Assembly: GCA_035379945.1 (NCBI GenBank)
Contig: DAOSWG010000008.1
Span: 1 to 64,000, forward strand
Length of the DNA: 64,000 bases
From: JAAYZB01 sp035379945
GTDB lineage: Bacteria > Bacillota_I > Bacilli_A > Izemoplasmatales > Hujiaoplasmataceae
Reading direction: 5' to 3'
The notes under the pieces were generated by a model, which worked only from the letters and a program-made list of their open reading frames with translations, was not told the DNA's origin and made no database searches. Below are positions 17,694 through 26,148 of this stretch, piece by piece; the stretch's first letter is position 1; every line of letters starts with the position of its first letter. A program made the position numbers and the translations under genes.

Positions 17694-18626
17694 TCAGTTT
17701 TTCTTGTCTTCATCTTCTTCTTGATTGAGCAGCTTTTGTGCAATAACATGTTCATAAACATGCTGACTTTTGATTTCCGCATGCATATAAATCTCTGTTG
17801 TTGCTGGATCTGAATGACGCATAATCTTTTGGGTGTCATCCTTGTTTGCTCCATATTGTCTTGCTAATGTTGCAGTTGTATGTCTTAAACTATGTGCTGT
17901 ATGCTTATCATCATCAAATCCAATATCTCTGAGTAGATCCTTGATAATTCGTCTTATGTTTCTGGTTTTCATTCTTTGACCTAAATATTTAGGTTTATGA
18001 TCAATAAATAATGGTTCATACTGGTCACTTCTTTTCATGATGTATGTTTCAATTGCTTTATTCACTAAGGGTGATAGTCGAACGAACGAGCTTTTAGACG
18101 TTTTCCCTTTTCCATGTACATAAAGTATTTCACCATCATCAATTACGTTTAAATCACTAACATCTGCACGTTCAATTTCTACAGTTCGCATACCTGTTGT
18201 TAGCATTAGTAAAACCATGACATAGTCTCTATACTTAATGATGTTCTTGTCTGAATTGATTTGAGCCAGTTTTAATAACTGTCTGGATTCACTTTCAGAT
18301 AAATGCGCACGTTTGAACTTCTTTTCAATCTTTGGACTTTTAATCCCCTCCGATGGATTTGCTCCATGACCGTTTGTATGAAACCAACGGTAGAAATTTC
18401 GTACCACTACCAGGTGATACTTAATGGTCGTCTCTTCGAGCTTGCGTTTAAAAAGATGATCTCGATAAGCCATAATATCACTGCGAGTTGGTAAATCAGA
18501 CAGTGTGTTGGCATAATCGACAAATTGCTGAAGGATCCTTTCATAGGATTGCTTAGTCGTCATACTTACATCAGCATCTTCTAAATACTTTTTTGTAAGT
18601 CGTATAAACCCTTCTTTAGATGACAT
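17694..18626 (-). CDS. Tyrosine recombinase / integrase (Xer-like)
   Basis: A 310-residue site-specific recombinase with an N-terminal core-binding domain (about 5-90) and a catalytic domain. The catalytic set is complete: R147 (TGMRTVE), K175 (HGKGKTSK), H245-x-x-R248 (HSLRH), H271 (RHSDP) and the nucleophile Y280 (EIYMH). It would integrate, excise or resolve the element. The element also carries a large serine recombinase at its right edge, so this enzyme may act in dimer resolution or belong to an older nested element. It lies 22 bases upstream of the antirepressor gene. Confidence 0.9.
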   Translation of the reverse strand: MSSKEGFIRLTKKYLEDADVSMTTKQSYERILQQFVDYANTLSDLPTRSDIMAYRDHLFKRKLEETTIKYHLVVVRNFYRWFHTNGHGANPSEGIKSPKIEKKFKRAHLSESESRQLLKLAQINSDKNIIKYRDYVMVLLMLTTGMRTVEIERADVSDLNVIDDGEILYVHGKGKTSKSSFVRLSPLVNKAIETYIMKRSDQYEPLFIDHKPKYLGQRMKTRNIRRIIKDLLRDIGFDDDKHTAHSLRHTTATLARQYGANKDDTQKIMRHSDPATTEIYMHAEIKSQHVYEHVIAQKLLNQEEDEDKKN

Positions 18627-18693
18627 CTTTTTACCTTTCTTTATCTTTTTTATTCATTCGTTTATTTTTGAAAAACTAGATAGATGGTCAATT

Positions 18694-19005
18694 TTACCAC
18701 CTAATCTTTTTGTATTTCTTAATTCCATTAAGTTCTTCATACGCACTCAAATACCTGGCTTCTGCTTTTAGAAACTCAAGTGGATCAACGTTAAGCAGAA
18801 TTATTAGTTTAATCACTAACTCAATAGGTAGCCTTTTACCTCTTTGACCGCCTTCAATTTGTCTGTAGTAGACTGCTGAAACATCAAGTTCTCTAGATAA
18901 GTATTCAGCTGAATAACCCATTTTGTTGCGATATATTTTTAGGTAATCACGAACCAATGGTACATGTGGTTTCTGTTTTGAGTACTTTGAATCCTCTTCA
19001 TACAT
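18694..19005 (-). CDS. XRE-type HTH regulator, 103 aa
   Basis: One Cro/C1-type helix-turn-helix spans about residues 18-75 (IYRNKMGYSAEYLSRELDVS..YYRQIEGGQRG). AAAGGAGG precedes the start. It is divergent from the larger XRE protein at 19241, the arrangement of a phage lysogeny switch; this short one would be the Cro-like or early-gene regulator. It heads the minus-strand early run. Confidence 0.8.
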   Translation of the reverse strand: MYEEDSKYSKQKPHVPLVRDYLKIYRNKMGYSAEYLSRELDVSAVYYRQIEGGQRGKRLPIELVIKLIILLNVDPLEFLKAEARYLSAYEELNGIKKYKKIRW

Positions 19006-19182
19006 TCGTTACTTTTTCCTCCTTTATGCACATTTCACCTGGTGCCTATGATTATAAATAAAGAAAAGCATTCAAAAAATGACTTCTCTACTTATTTTAT
19101 AAGTTGCAACAAAGAGAGTTATTACTTTCCTGTGTTTGCATGTAATTGATACACTCTGTATTAATTATTGTAAGCAAAAATA

Positions 19183-19212
19183 TTGACCAAGCCACATTTG
19201 TTGCTCTATAAT
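19183..19212 (+). promoter_or_regulatory. Promoter of the XRE repressor gene
   Basis: TTGACC (19183-19188), an 18-base spacer and TATAAT (19207-19212) lie 28 bases before the ATG at 19241. Confidence 0.75.
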
Positions 19213-19240
19213 ATAAATATAAAGATTAAAGAGGTGAATA

Positions 19241-19840
19241 ATGAACTATCAACTATTATCAGATGATGATTTTAATAATCTTTTCATCAGTGAAAATTTA
19301 AAAAGACTCAGACTTGCTAATAATTTATCTACAGTTCAAGTTGCACAAATCATCGGTAAATCGAGACAAGGTTATGTCAACTATGAATCTGGTGCTAGAG
19401 AGATTAGTATTCATGACCTCATTACACTGTCAGGTTTTTATAATGTCCGTGTGGATGACATTATCGGAAATCCCTATTCAAATAGAAACGAAAAGGCTCT
19501 AACATTTAGAACCTTTGAACATATAGATGGCAAGATAGTACCATCAATGCAATTAACTATATCGACTATAAATGACGATATGATCGCATATAAGAAAAGC
19601 GATCTTGAAATCGACTTCTTCTGGAGAACTCAAAAGAATCAAAAGAACCGTGTCATGTTATTTGAGTACTACGATAGAGTTTATGTCTCGAAAGTATATT
19701 TTAACAAAGATCATGGGGGTTTCTTTTTCATCAATGAAGAGCCTCTTTATTTTACAAAAGCTAATGCTGAAAATCTAATCTTTAAAGGTGTATATGCTTC
19801 AACACTCAAAAAAGATTTAATCATTGAAAACTTCTTCTAA
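19241..19840 (+). CDS. XRE-type repressor-like protein, 199 aa
   Basis: An N-terminal Cro/C1 HTH (about residues 18-75: ENLKRLRLANNLSTVQVAQI..SRQGYVNYESG) is followed by a 120-residue C-terminal domain of unknown family, which lacks the Ser-Lys dyad segments of an S24 self-cleaving repressor as far as I can see. AAAGAGGTG precedes the ATG. Facing the opposite way to the early genes, it is the likely maintenance repressor of the element. A terminator follows it at 19946-19974. Confidence 0.8.
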   Translation: MNYQLLSDDDFNNLFISENLKRLRLANNLSTVQVAQIIGKSRQGYVNYESGAREISIHDLITLSGFYNVRVDDIIGNPYSNRNEKALTFRTFEHIDGKIVPSMQLTISTINDDMIAYKKSDLEIDFFWRTQKNQKNRVMLFEYYDRVYVSKVYFNKDHGGFFFINEEPLYFTKANAENLIFKGVYASTLKKDLIIENFF

Positions 19841-19842
19841 CG

Positions 19843-19861
19843 ATTATGCACTAAGCATATA
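19843..19861 (-). repeat. 19-bp motif, copy B
   Basis: Read on the minus strand it is tatatgcttagtgcataat, differing at a few positions from copies A and C. It lies directly after the repressor stop codon. Confidence 0.55.
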
Positions 19862-19945
19862 GTTTTGGTTTTTCAAATGTGATAAACTGATGTTGGTAAA
19901 TCAGACGGTTGTTGTCATATGATCAAATTGACGATAGATCCTTTT

Positions 19946-19974
19946 AAAGGAATTGCTTAGGCGATTCCTTTTTT
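19946..19974 (+). terminator. Terminator of the repressor gene
   Basis: AAGGAAT (19947-19953) pairs with ATTCCTT (19964-19970) around a ten-base loop, followed by TTTT. Confidence 0.75.
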
Positions 19975-19996
19975 CTTTGCATCTATATCAATAAAA

Positions 19997-20161
19997 ATGA
20001 GTATAATTATTAGTTCTGAAATGAAGTTTAATATAGCTAAGTCAATCATAGTGAAGCTATTTAATCAAAAACTTATCACGATCGATGAATTTAGTATTAT
20101 CATCAGTAAGCTAGCTGCAACCTATGGTATTACAAGCGATATTAGAAAAAGCAATGATTAA
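19997..20161 (+). CDS. Small SHOCT-like protein, 54 aa
   Basis: The frame from ATG 19997 to TAA 20159-20161 encodes MKFNIAKSIIVKLFNQ followed by KLITIDEFSIIISKLAATYG near the N-terminus and middle. The pattern of a short helix, then G/K-L-I-T-x-x-E-F/Y and a second helix, is that of the small SHOCT-like proteins that often precede large serine recombinases in mobile elements of Bacillota. The ribosome site is weak, so expression is uncertain. Its 3' end forms one arm of a strong hairpin (20146-20192). Confidence 0.55.
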   Translation: MSIIISSEMKFNIAKSIIVKLFNQKLITIDEFSIIISKLAATYGITSDIRKSND

Positions 20162-20192
20162 GTCATTATTGACTTGCTATTCATTGCTTTTT
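20146..20192 (+). terminator. Nested hairpin between small gene and recombinase
   Basis: Twelve-bp outer arms AAAAAGCAATGA and TCATTGCTTTTT enclose an inner stem AAGTCA/TGACTT. It ends in T-runs on both strands, so it can act as a terminator in both directions. It overlaps the stop of the small gene and lies 38 bases before the recombinase start. Confidence 0.6.
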
Positions 20193-20229
20193 GAGTGATG
20201 TATATACTAACGAAAGGAGCGGTCAAAAT

Positions 20230-21948
20230 ATGAAAAACAAAACCGTAAGAATCATCCAACCAAAGACACATTACACATTGGATCAAATCAATAACCAAAT
20301 TACCAAAAAACGAGTATGTGCCTATGTCCGAGTATCGACAGACAACTTAGAACAAAAAACAAGTTATGAAGCTCAACGAGATGAATATACACAACGAATT
20401 ACAAAGAATCCAGATTGGATTTTTGAAGGCATCTACGCTGACGAGGGCATCAGTGGGACTAGTACAAAGAACAGAAAACAATTCAATTTAATGATTGATA
20501 AAGCACGTGCTGGACAAATCGATATCATCTTAACAAAGTCGATATCCAGATTCGCAAGAAACACTGTAGATGCACTAAACTACATTAGAGAGTTAAGACA
20601 AATCAATGTAGAGATTATTTTTGAAAAAGAAAACATTAGTTCCCTAGATCCTAAAGTAGAGTTTCTTCTGACCATCATGTCATCAATGGCACAGGAGGAA
20701 GCAAGAAACGTATCAGAAAACGTGAAATGGAATGTTCAACGCCGTTTTAGAGAAGGTGTACCTATAATCAACCATCAACGCTTCTTAGGTTACACAAAGG
20801 ATAAAAAAGGCGGTAACCTAGTGGTTGTGCCTGAAGAGGCTCAAATCGTTAAACTCATATTCAACTTATACATTAGTGGGGTCGGTCCGGCTAAAATTGC
20901 GGAGCAACTCGTTGAGATGGGTGCTAAGACAGGTGCTGGTAAAACAGAATGGCGACTTTCAACTATTACAACCATTCTAAAGAATGAGAAATACATGGGT
21001 GACATGCTGCAGCAAAAAACAATCAGTATCGATTACCTGAGTCATACAAGAGTTAAGAATAAAAATCACGCACCTACTTATTATACAGAAAACAGTCATG
21101 AAGCAATCATCGATAGAGAGACATTTGAACTTGCTCAACGCATTAGAAAAGATAGAGCTAAGGTTAGAATTGGCGAGGATAAAAACCTCTCCAAATATAG
21201 TAGAACATATCCTTTGACGGCAATGATTATCTGCAGCGAATGTGGACGAACATTAAAAAGACGTTATTGGAACTACGGTAAGCCATCACAAAGGATCATG
21301 CAACAATGTGGTAGCTACATTGATGGTAAAGCAAATTGTAATGCAAAGGCAAGCCGTCAAGATCTTATCGAAGCAACAACAATTCATATGCTAAACAAAG
21401 TTTTCTTAAAAGATTTAGACATCATGTCAACCATTCAAAGGGTTATCAAATCAACCATCAAAGTCGATGATGTCCAAAATATCATTGAAAAGTTAACATT
21501 AGAAAGAGATGAAAACGAAATAGCATTATCAAATCTAATTGATACGAAGGTAAAAGCACCCGATATTCCAGAATCAATATTTAATGCAAAGTACCGTGAA
21601 TACTCCGATCGACTTAAAGTTCTAACAGCAGAGATTAACAAACTTGAACTTGAACATGTGAAAAACTATGACACCAGAAAACGTATGGATAAAATCAACG
21701 AGATTCTAGGTAAAAAGAATCTAGTCATCGATGAACTTGATTCAGAGATTTTGAGTACATTCATATATAAAATGATATCCGTAAGTCCAAATGAGATTGT
21801 ATACTGTATTGCTGGAACCAAGAATTATTCAGACAATGAGTTCAAAGAACGACGTTTTGAGTTCTTAAAAACTGAACCTATCATTGTGGAAACATATCAC
21901 GCACCCGATGGCTTAGCTAAGATGTTATATCGGGTTATCGTGATATAA
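20230..21948 (+). CDS. Large serine recombinase (element integrase)
   Basis: A 572-residue site-specific recombinase. The N-terminal resolvase domain (about 28-170) has the nucleophile S36 in CAYVRVSTD and the RFARN segment. A recombinase domain (about 185-310) follows, then a zinc ribbon with C335, C338, C360 and C370, and a C-terminal coiled-coil region (about 395-500). It integrates and excises DNA between short attachment sites. The ATG at 20230 has AAAGGAG ten bases upstream; a TTG reading from 20191 starts inside the hairpin. It lies at the junction with core DNA, so it is the best candidate for the enzyme that inserted this element. Confidence 0.93.
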   Translation: MKNKTVRIIQPKTHYTLDQINNQITKKRVCAYVRVSTDNLEQKTSYEAQRDEYTQRITKNPDWIFEGIYADEGISGTSTKNRKQFNLMIDKARAGQIDIILTKSISRFARNTVDALNYIRELRQINVEIIFEKENISSLDPKVEFLLTIMSSMAQEEARNVSENVKWNVQRRFREGVPIINHQRFLGYTKDKKGGNLVVVPEEAQIVKLIFNLYISGVGPAKIAEQLVEMGAKTGAGKTEWRLSTITTILKNEKYMGDMLQQKTISIDYLSHTRVKNKNHAPTYYTENSHEAIIDRETFELAQRIRKDRAKVRIGEDKNLSKYSRTYPLTAMIICSECGRTLKRRYWNYGKPSQRIMQQCGSYIDGKANCNAKASRQDLIEATTIHMLNKVFLKDLDIMSTIQRVIKSTIKVDDVQNIIEKLTLERDENEIALSNLIDTKVKAPDIPESIFNAKYREYSDRLKVLTAEINKLELEHVKNYDTRKRMDKINEILGKKNLVIDELDSEILSTFIYKMISVSPNEIVYCIAGTKNYSDNEFKERRFEFLKTEPIIVETYHAPDGLAKMLYRVIVI

Positions 21949-21984
21949 TTTTTTAGAGATTTGATGTTTACACACACAAGAAAA

Positions 21985-22003
21985 TATATGCTTAGAGCAT
22001 AGT
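21985..22003 (+). repeat. 19-bp motif, copy C
   Basis: The sequence tatatgcttagagcatagt, related to 7148-7166 and 19843-19861. It lies 37 bases after the recombinase stop, near the presumed right end. Confidence 0.55.
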
Positions 22004-22006
22004 TTG

Positions 22007-22042
22007 ATGTTTCCACATTGATTTTGATATGTTTCCACATTG
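22007..22042 (+). repeat. Two copies of a 14-bp repeat at the presumed right end
   Basis: ATGTTTCCACATTG occurs at 22007-22020 and 22029-22042, with similar TTTGAT sequences before each copy. The spacing of 22 bases is about two helical turns. The position, right after the recombinase and at the GC shift, makes it a candidate for the recombinase-binding arm of the attachment site. Confidence 0.6.
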
Positions 22043-22046
22043 GGCA

Positions 22047-22095
22047 AAAACAAAAAAAGAAGCATTTAACCCAGTTTTTAAGGGATAAATGCTTC
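22047..22095 (-). terminator. Terminator of the sdaA-rlmD operon
   Basis: On the minus strand GAAGCATTTA (with CCC) pairs with GGG and TAAATGCTTC and is followed by a T-rich run. It separates core DNA from the mobile element. Confidence 0.85.
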
Positions 22096-22120
22096 TTGTC
22101 TTATTATACGAATGGCTTTG

Positions 22121-23470
22121 TTAAGCGGTTTTTAGAGAAAGCAATGTGATAGTTTCAACGTGGATTGTCTGGGGGAACATGTCGATTGGAGTTACTTCAA
22201 CCATCTGATACCCGCCATCTTCCAACAAGGCTATGTCTCTCGCCAGAGTGGCTTGGTCGCAGGACACATATACTATGCGCGGGATCTTCATTGTCAGAAG
22301 AGCATTGATGAATCCCTGGGAACATCCTCTTCTGGGCGGATCGACAACAATGACATCGAAATTGAATTTTTTCCATTTTTCCAAGACGGTCTCGACATCG
22401 CCCACTTCAAAGAAAGCATTCTTGATTTTGTTGATGGAAGCATTGTTCTTTGCATCCCGGATCGATGATCTGATGATTTCGATTCCGAATACTTTGTAGC
22501 ACTGAGAAGCCGCTTGCAATCCGATCGATCCGATGCCGCAATATGCGTCTATCAATTTTTCGTGTTTGTTGAGCCCGGCATACTCCATGGCTTTGGCATA
22601 CAGAATTTCCGTTTGGGCCGTGTTTGTCTGGAAAAAGGAACGCATGCCGATCTTGTAAGTGATACCGTTGATCACGTCCGTCAGATAATCGTTTCCATGC
22701 ATCATGACGATCGGATCGGTTGACATTGCCGATTCGTCATCGGTAATGGTATAGCCGATTCCGGATATTTCCGGTATTTTCGCCAAAAGTTTGGCGACAA
22801 AGGTCTTAGCTTCCGGAAACTCTTTTGCCGTATTGAACAACAAGACGATTTCACCGGTAGCATATGATTCCTTAATAACAACGGACCGGAGAACTCCTCC
22901 CGCTTTTTTTTCTTCGTAAGCCTTTATTTTCAATTCGTTACAAATGTTTTTTATCAGAGTCAAAGTCTCGAAAGACCGTTTGGCCATGATATGACATTCT
23001 TGCAAATTCACAAGTGTATGTGATTTGGCCTGAAAGAATCCGGCTTCGATTCCTTTTTCCCCTTGAGCGAATTTAATCTCCACTTTATTGCGGTAATTAT
23101 AAGGATTGGTCATACCAAGCATATCCTTGATTGTTGCGCTATCCGCATGCACATGCCTGATGCTGGTCTCGACCCGGTATTTCTTGAAACTCAGTTGCAC
23201 ATCGTAATCCATATGCATAAGACCGCAACTTCCGCATTCGGCAAAATGCTGGCATTTCGGCATCACACGGAACGGGCTTTTGGTAATCCTTTGGACTATT
23301 TTGCCAAAACCGTAATTCTTTTTTCTTCTTGTGATGATTATTTCGGCGGTTTCTCCTTTGAGAAGATCCTCGACAAAAACCGTATATCCGTCTTCCAGTT
23401 TACATACGCCCATGGCGTCATGGGTAAGGTCGATGGCTTCGACAATATATGAATTTGTATATTCTTCCAT
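22121..23470 (-). CDS. rlmD: 23S rRNA (uracil-5-)-methyltransferase, RlmD/RumA family
   Basis: It methylates C5 of a uridine in 23S rRNA using SAM. Visible parts are the N-terminal TRAM domain (about 5-60), the iron-sulfur cysteines in CQHFAECGSCGLMH (about 75-90), the SAM loop LIDAYCGIGSIGLQAA, the DPPRRGC motif, and the catalytic Cys in YVSCDQATLARDI. The length of about 450 residues is normal. Start at 23470 is chosen because AAGGAG lies seven bases upstream; an ATG two codons earlier overlaps the sdaA stop and is too close to it. It is translated directly after L-serine dehydratase. In Bacillota one enzyme of this family can methylate both U747 and U1939. Confidence 0.92.
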   Translation of the reverse strand: MEEYTNSYIVEAIDLTHDAMGVCKLEDGYTVFVEDLLKGETAEIIITRRKKNYGFGKIVQRITKSPFRVMPKCQHFAECGSCGLMHMDYDVQLSFKKYRVETSIRHVHADSATIKDMLGMTNPYNYRNKVEIKFAQGEKGIEAGFFQAKSHTLVNLQECHIMAKRSFETLTLIKNICNELKIKAYEEKKAGGVLRSVVIKESYATGEIVLLFNTAKEFPEAKTFVAKLLAKIPEISGIGYTITDDESAMSTDPIVMMHGNDYLTDVINGITYKIGMRSFFQTNTAQTEILYAKAMEYAGLNKHEKLIDAYCGIGSIGLQAASQCYKVFGIEIIRSSIRDAKNNASINKIKNAFFEVGDVETVLEKWKKFNFDVIVVDPPRRGCSQGFINALLTMKIPRIVYVSCDQATLARDIALLEDGGYQMVEVTPIDMFPQTIHVETITLLSLKTA

Positions 23471-23472
23471 TG

Positions 23473-24684
23473 TCATTGCTCCTTCTCGTCCTTGATTTTT
23501 TGATACAATAGCGCCAATCCGCCGATGCCGGTTTCCCGGTATTTTGTATGGATATCCTTTCCGGTCTGATACATGGTGTCAATTACCATATCCAAGGATA
23601 TCTTTCTTGATTGTGAAAGGAAAAAAGCCAGTCTGCTGGAATCGGTAGCCCGCAAGGCTCCGACAGCATTTCTTTCGATACATGGAATCTGCACGTATCC
23701 AAGCACCGGATCACAAGTCAAACCAAGATGGTGTTCCATGGATATTTCCGCCGCATATTCGATCTGTCCGAGACTCATTCCCAGTAAATAAGAATGCATG
23801 GCGGAAGCCATGGCGGAAGCACTGCCGATTTCCGCCTGACAGCCGGCAATTGCTCCGCTTATCGATGCATTGTGTTTGATCACGTTGCCGATGATGCCTG
23901 CTACCGCAAGACTTTCCAGACATTTTTCACGATCATATCCGTCGCGGTCGCGTAGATAACGAAGAACGGCCGGAACAACTCCTGCGGATCCGCAAGTAGG
24001 CGCAGTTACAACAATTCCGCCTGATGCATTCTCCTCGGCGGTCGCATAGGCAAACGAACTGATTATTCTGGTTCTTGTTACTTCTTGGTTTTCGTTCGCC
24101 AGCTTATTGTCCCAAAGGAATTGAGCTTTTCTTTTTAGATGAAGTTCGCCCGGCAGAAAACCTGTTGTCGTCAAACCTAGGTCAATTGTCTCCATCATCG
24201 TGTCGTACACTTTGCCAAGAAAATCCATGATTCCTAGGTCTTCAAAACGTTTGACATAATCGAAGAGACTTATTTTATTATCTTCACAATATTTACGGAT
24301 ATCTTCAAAAAAACTGTGCGGATACACCTCAGGTAAAGAATCAAGTTCTTCTCCGTCGATACGGATGCTCCCGCCGCCTATGCTGTAGGCGCGCATGAAA
24401 AAAATTCTTCCTTCATCATCATACCCGGTGATGTCCATGGTATTTGGATGCCACAGGACTTGTTGATCATCGAATATCACTTCGACATTTCCGAGTTTCT
24501 TCTTGACTATATAATCGGTAAGATGCCCTTTTCCAGTCATGGCCAAAGATCCATAAAGCGTCACCTTGAACCGTATAGCTTCTGGATATCTTTCTTTGAA
24601 CAGTTCACAGGCCTTTTCCGGCCCCATCGTATGCGAACTCGATGGCCCATGGCCGATTTTATAAAGTTCGCGTATCGACTTCAT
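23473..24684 (-). CDS. sdaA: L-serine dehydratase (L-serine ammonia-lyase), iron-sulfur type
   Basis: It converts L-serine to pyruvate and ammonia (EC 4.3.1.17). The single chain of 403 residues joins the beta domain (about 1-150, starting IRELYKIGHGPSSSHTMGP) and the alpha domain with cluster-binding cysteines in APTCGSAGVVPA, IAGCQAEIGSASAM and GLTCDPVLGYVQIPC. The 4Fe-4S cluster is oxygen-labile, fitting an anaerobic host. The ATG at 24684 has GGAGG five bases upstream; the GTG four codons earlier lies within that site. It is followed by rlmD after two bases, so the two genes are one operon. Confidence 0.93.
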   Translation of the reverse strand: MKSIRELYKIGHGPSSSHTMGPEKACELFKERYPEAIRFKVTLYGSLAMTGKGHLTDYIVKKKLGNVEVIFDDQQVLWHPNTMDITGYDDEGRIFFMRAYSIGGGSIRIDGEELDSLPEVYPHSFFEDIRKYCEDNKISLFDYVKRFEDLGIMDFLGKVYDTMMETIDLGLTTTGFLPGELHLKRKAQFLWDNKLANENQEVTRTRIISSFAYATAEENASGGIVVTAPTCGSAGVVPAVLRYLRDRDGYDREKCLESLAVAGIIGNVIKHNASISGAIAGCQAEIGSASAMASAMHSYLLGMSLGQIEYAAEISMEHHLGLTCDPVLGYVQIPCIERNAVGALRATDSSRLAFFLSQSRKISLDMVIDTMYQTGKDIHTKYRETGIGGLALLYQKIKDEKEQ

Positions 24685-24761
24685 CTTTTCCTCCACAAGG
24701 ATTCATATCATAATAATTATACCATTTTTTTTGACTTTGCGTAAGAAGCACTCCGGTAAAT

Positions 24762-24794
24762 AAAAAAAAGAGCCGGATTATATCCGGACTCTTT
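24762..24794 (-). terminator. Terminator after the MFS efflux gene
   Basis: On the minus strand AGAGTCCGGAT pairs with ATCCGGCTCT around a short loop, followed by eight T. Confidence 0.85.
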
Positions 24795-24806
24795 AAAAGC
24801 GAATTA

Positions 24807-26132
24807 TCAAACAGAATTGACCTTTTTGTTTATCACATACAGCAACATGACAATTATGACTCCGACCGATGAAAACACGTACAACGACATCACTGACACC
24901 TGAGAAATAAGAACTCCGGCGATAAGCGAGGCTACCGGTACAAGAGCCATTGCCAGAACCGTTGTTACGGAACTTACTTTTCCGAGTTGTTCCCGACTGA
25001 CGTTTTTTTGTATTATCAAGTTTACCGGAATATTGAAAGCCGTCGTTGTCAGACCGCCCATAAACATTACGACAACAATTGAAATAAGAACAAAATTTAT
25101 CGGTAGCCATTCCAGATAGTATCCAATCATGATAGCTGATATGGTGACTAATACTGCCGTAAACAATGCTATGGCTTTCTTAAGCCCCGGAGCATAGGAT
25201 TCCTTGGTTTTCTGATGCGACATCACAAGCGACATGATAATTGCCGCAAGCGATAAAGACACGGAAAATACGGAGTACCAGTTGGAAGGACTCATAAATG
25301 AATCAAATAGATACGATGGGTTTGTCGGAAAATCAAATTGAATAAAATACGGGAACGCGTTGCTGAAGATCGGTGTCAGAAAGAAATTCATCCCGAGAGC
25401 CATCAGCATGGTTATGAAAATCGGTTTAACGGATATCAGGTATTTAAGTCCGTCTTTAATATCGGATACCGATCCTTTTATTGTCATTTCTCCGGTCTTT
25501 TGTTGGCTTCTGTCGTAATGGATAAATATCTCGGTTATGGCTGAAATGATGTATCCGATGCCATTGATGATGAATATCCAAAAAATATCCATCGAAGCAT
25601 ACATGATACCGCCAAGCAACACTCCGATAATCGACTGGAAACTGTTGGATCCCTGAAGGTACGACGCAGCCGGCTGCAATTCCTCGTCGCTTACGATGAA
25701 ACGCAGAAGCGACGAGGATGCAGGGTTGAAGATCGATGAGTTGATGCTCAAAACCGTGTTCATTGCAAAAAGAACGATTAATTTCGGCAAAACGGCATCG
25801 AAAAGGATCAGTGATAACGCACTTGCTATAATGGTGAACCCGCGGATGAAGTCGGTGACATACATGATCTTCACCTTGTTCATCCTGTCCGCCATAACCC
25901 CTCCGATCGGAATAAGCAAAACAAGGATTATTCCTGAAAGGGCCAAATACCACGCTTGAATCATAGCTGCTGTTTCCTGGCTGTATTGCTGTTTTGATAG
26001 TTTCAATACAAACAGGCTGATAGCAAAACTGAATAGCACATGGGCAACGTTAGAAACCAATACGCCCGAGAATAGCAATGAAAAATTCTTGTTGCGAAAC
26101 ACGCTGGTTTTGGTTGTAACAGCATCTCCCAT
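24807..26132 (-). CDS. MFS transporter, drug-efflux type (MFS_3 / DHA3)
   Basis: A 441-residue integral membrane protein with about twelve hydrophobic helices. The loop between helices 2 and 3 has GGVMADRMNKVKIM, the MFS motif A. The overall pattern (VFRNKNFSLLFSGVLVSNVAHVLF at the N-terminus) is that of MFS_3 macrolide-efflux-like permeases. It would export a drug or lipophilic compound using the proton gradient. It is the last gene of an operon of small regulatory-looking proteins (DUF2089, SHOCT-like, two 43-residue proteins), which suggests stress-controlled expression. Confidence 0.87.
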   Translation of the reverse strand: MGDAVTTKTSVFRNKNFSLLFSGVLVSNVAHVLFSFAISLFVLKLSKQQYSQETAAMIQAWYLALSGIILVLLIPIGGVMADRMNKVKIMYVTDFIRGFTIIASALSLILFDAVLPKLIVLFAMNTVLSINSSIFNPASSSLLRFIVSDEELQPAASYLQGSNSFQSIIGVLLGGIMYASMDIFWIFIINGIGYIISAITEIFIHYDRSQQKTGEMTIKGSVSDIKDGLKYLISVKPIFITMLMALGMNFFLTPIFSNAFPYFIQFDFPTNPSYLFDSFMSPSNWYSVFSVSLSLAAIIMSLVMSHQKTKESYAPGLKKAIALFTAVLVTISAIMIGYYLEWLPINFVLISIVVVMFMGGLTTTAFNIPVNLIIQKNVSREQLGKVSSVTTVLAMALVPVASLIAGVLISQVSVMSLYVFSSVGVIIVMLLYVINKKVNSV

Positions 26133-26148
26133 GGTGGCTCACCGAATG

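Larger units (their letters stand above)
1..22046. mobile_element. AT-rich prophage/ICE-like integrated element, left end outside the window
   Basis: The first 22 kb is visibly more AT-rich than the rest. It carries element-type genes: large serine recombinase, tyrosine recombinase, excisionase-like HTH, XRE switch, BRO antirepressor, DUF4373 replication protein, terminase-small-like gene, HNH endonuclease, phage-type metK and methylase, and a restriction system as cargo. The recombinase sits at the right edge, next to an intact core gene (rlmD), which is the usual place for an element's own integrase. The right limit is placed between the recombinase stop (21948) and the rlmD terminator (about 22047). 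The left limit is not visible. No structural phage genes or conjugation genes are seen, so whether it is a phage remnant, satellite or ICE is open. Confidence 0.75.
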
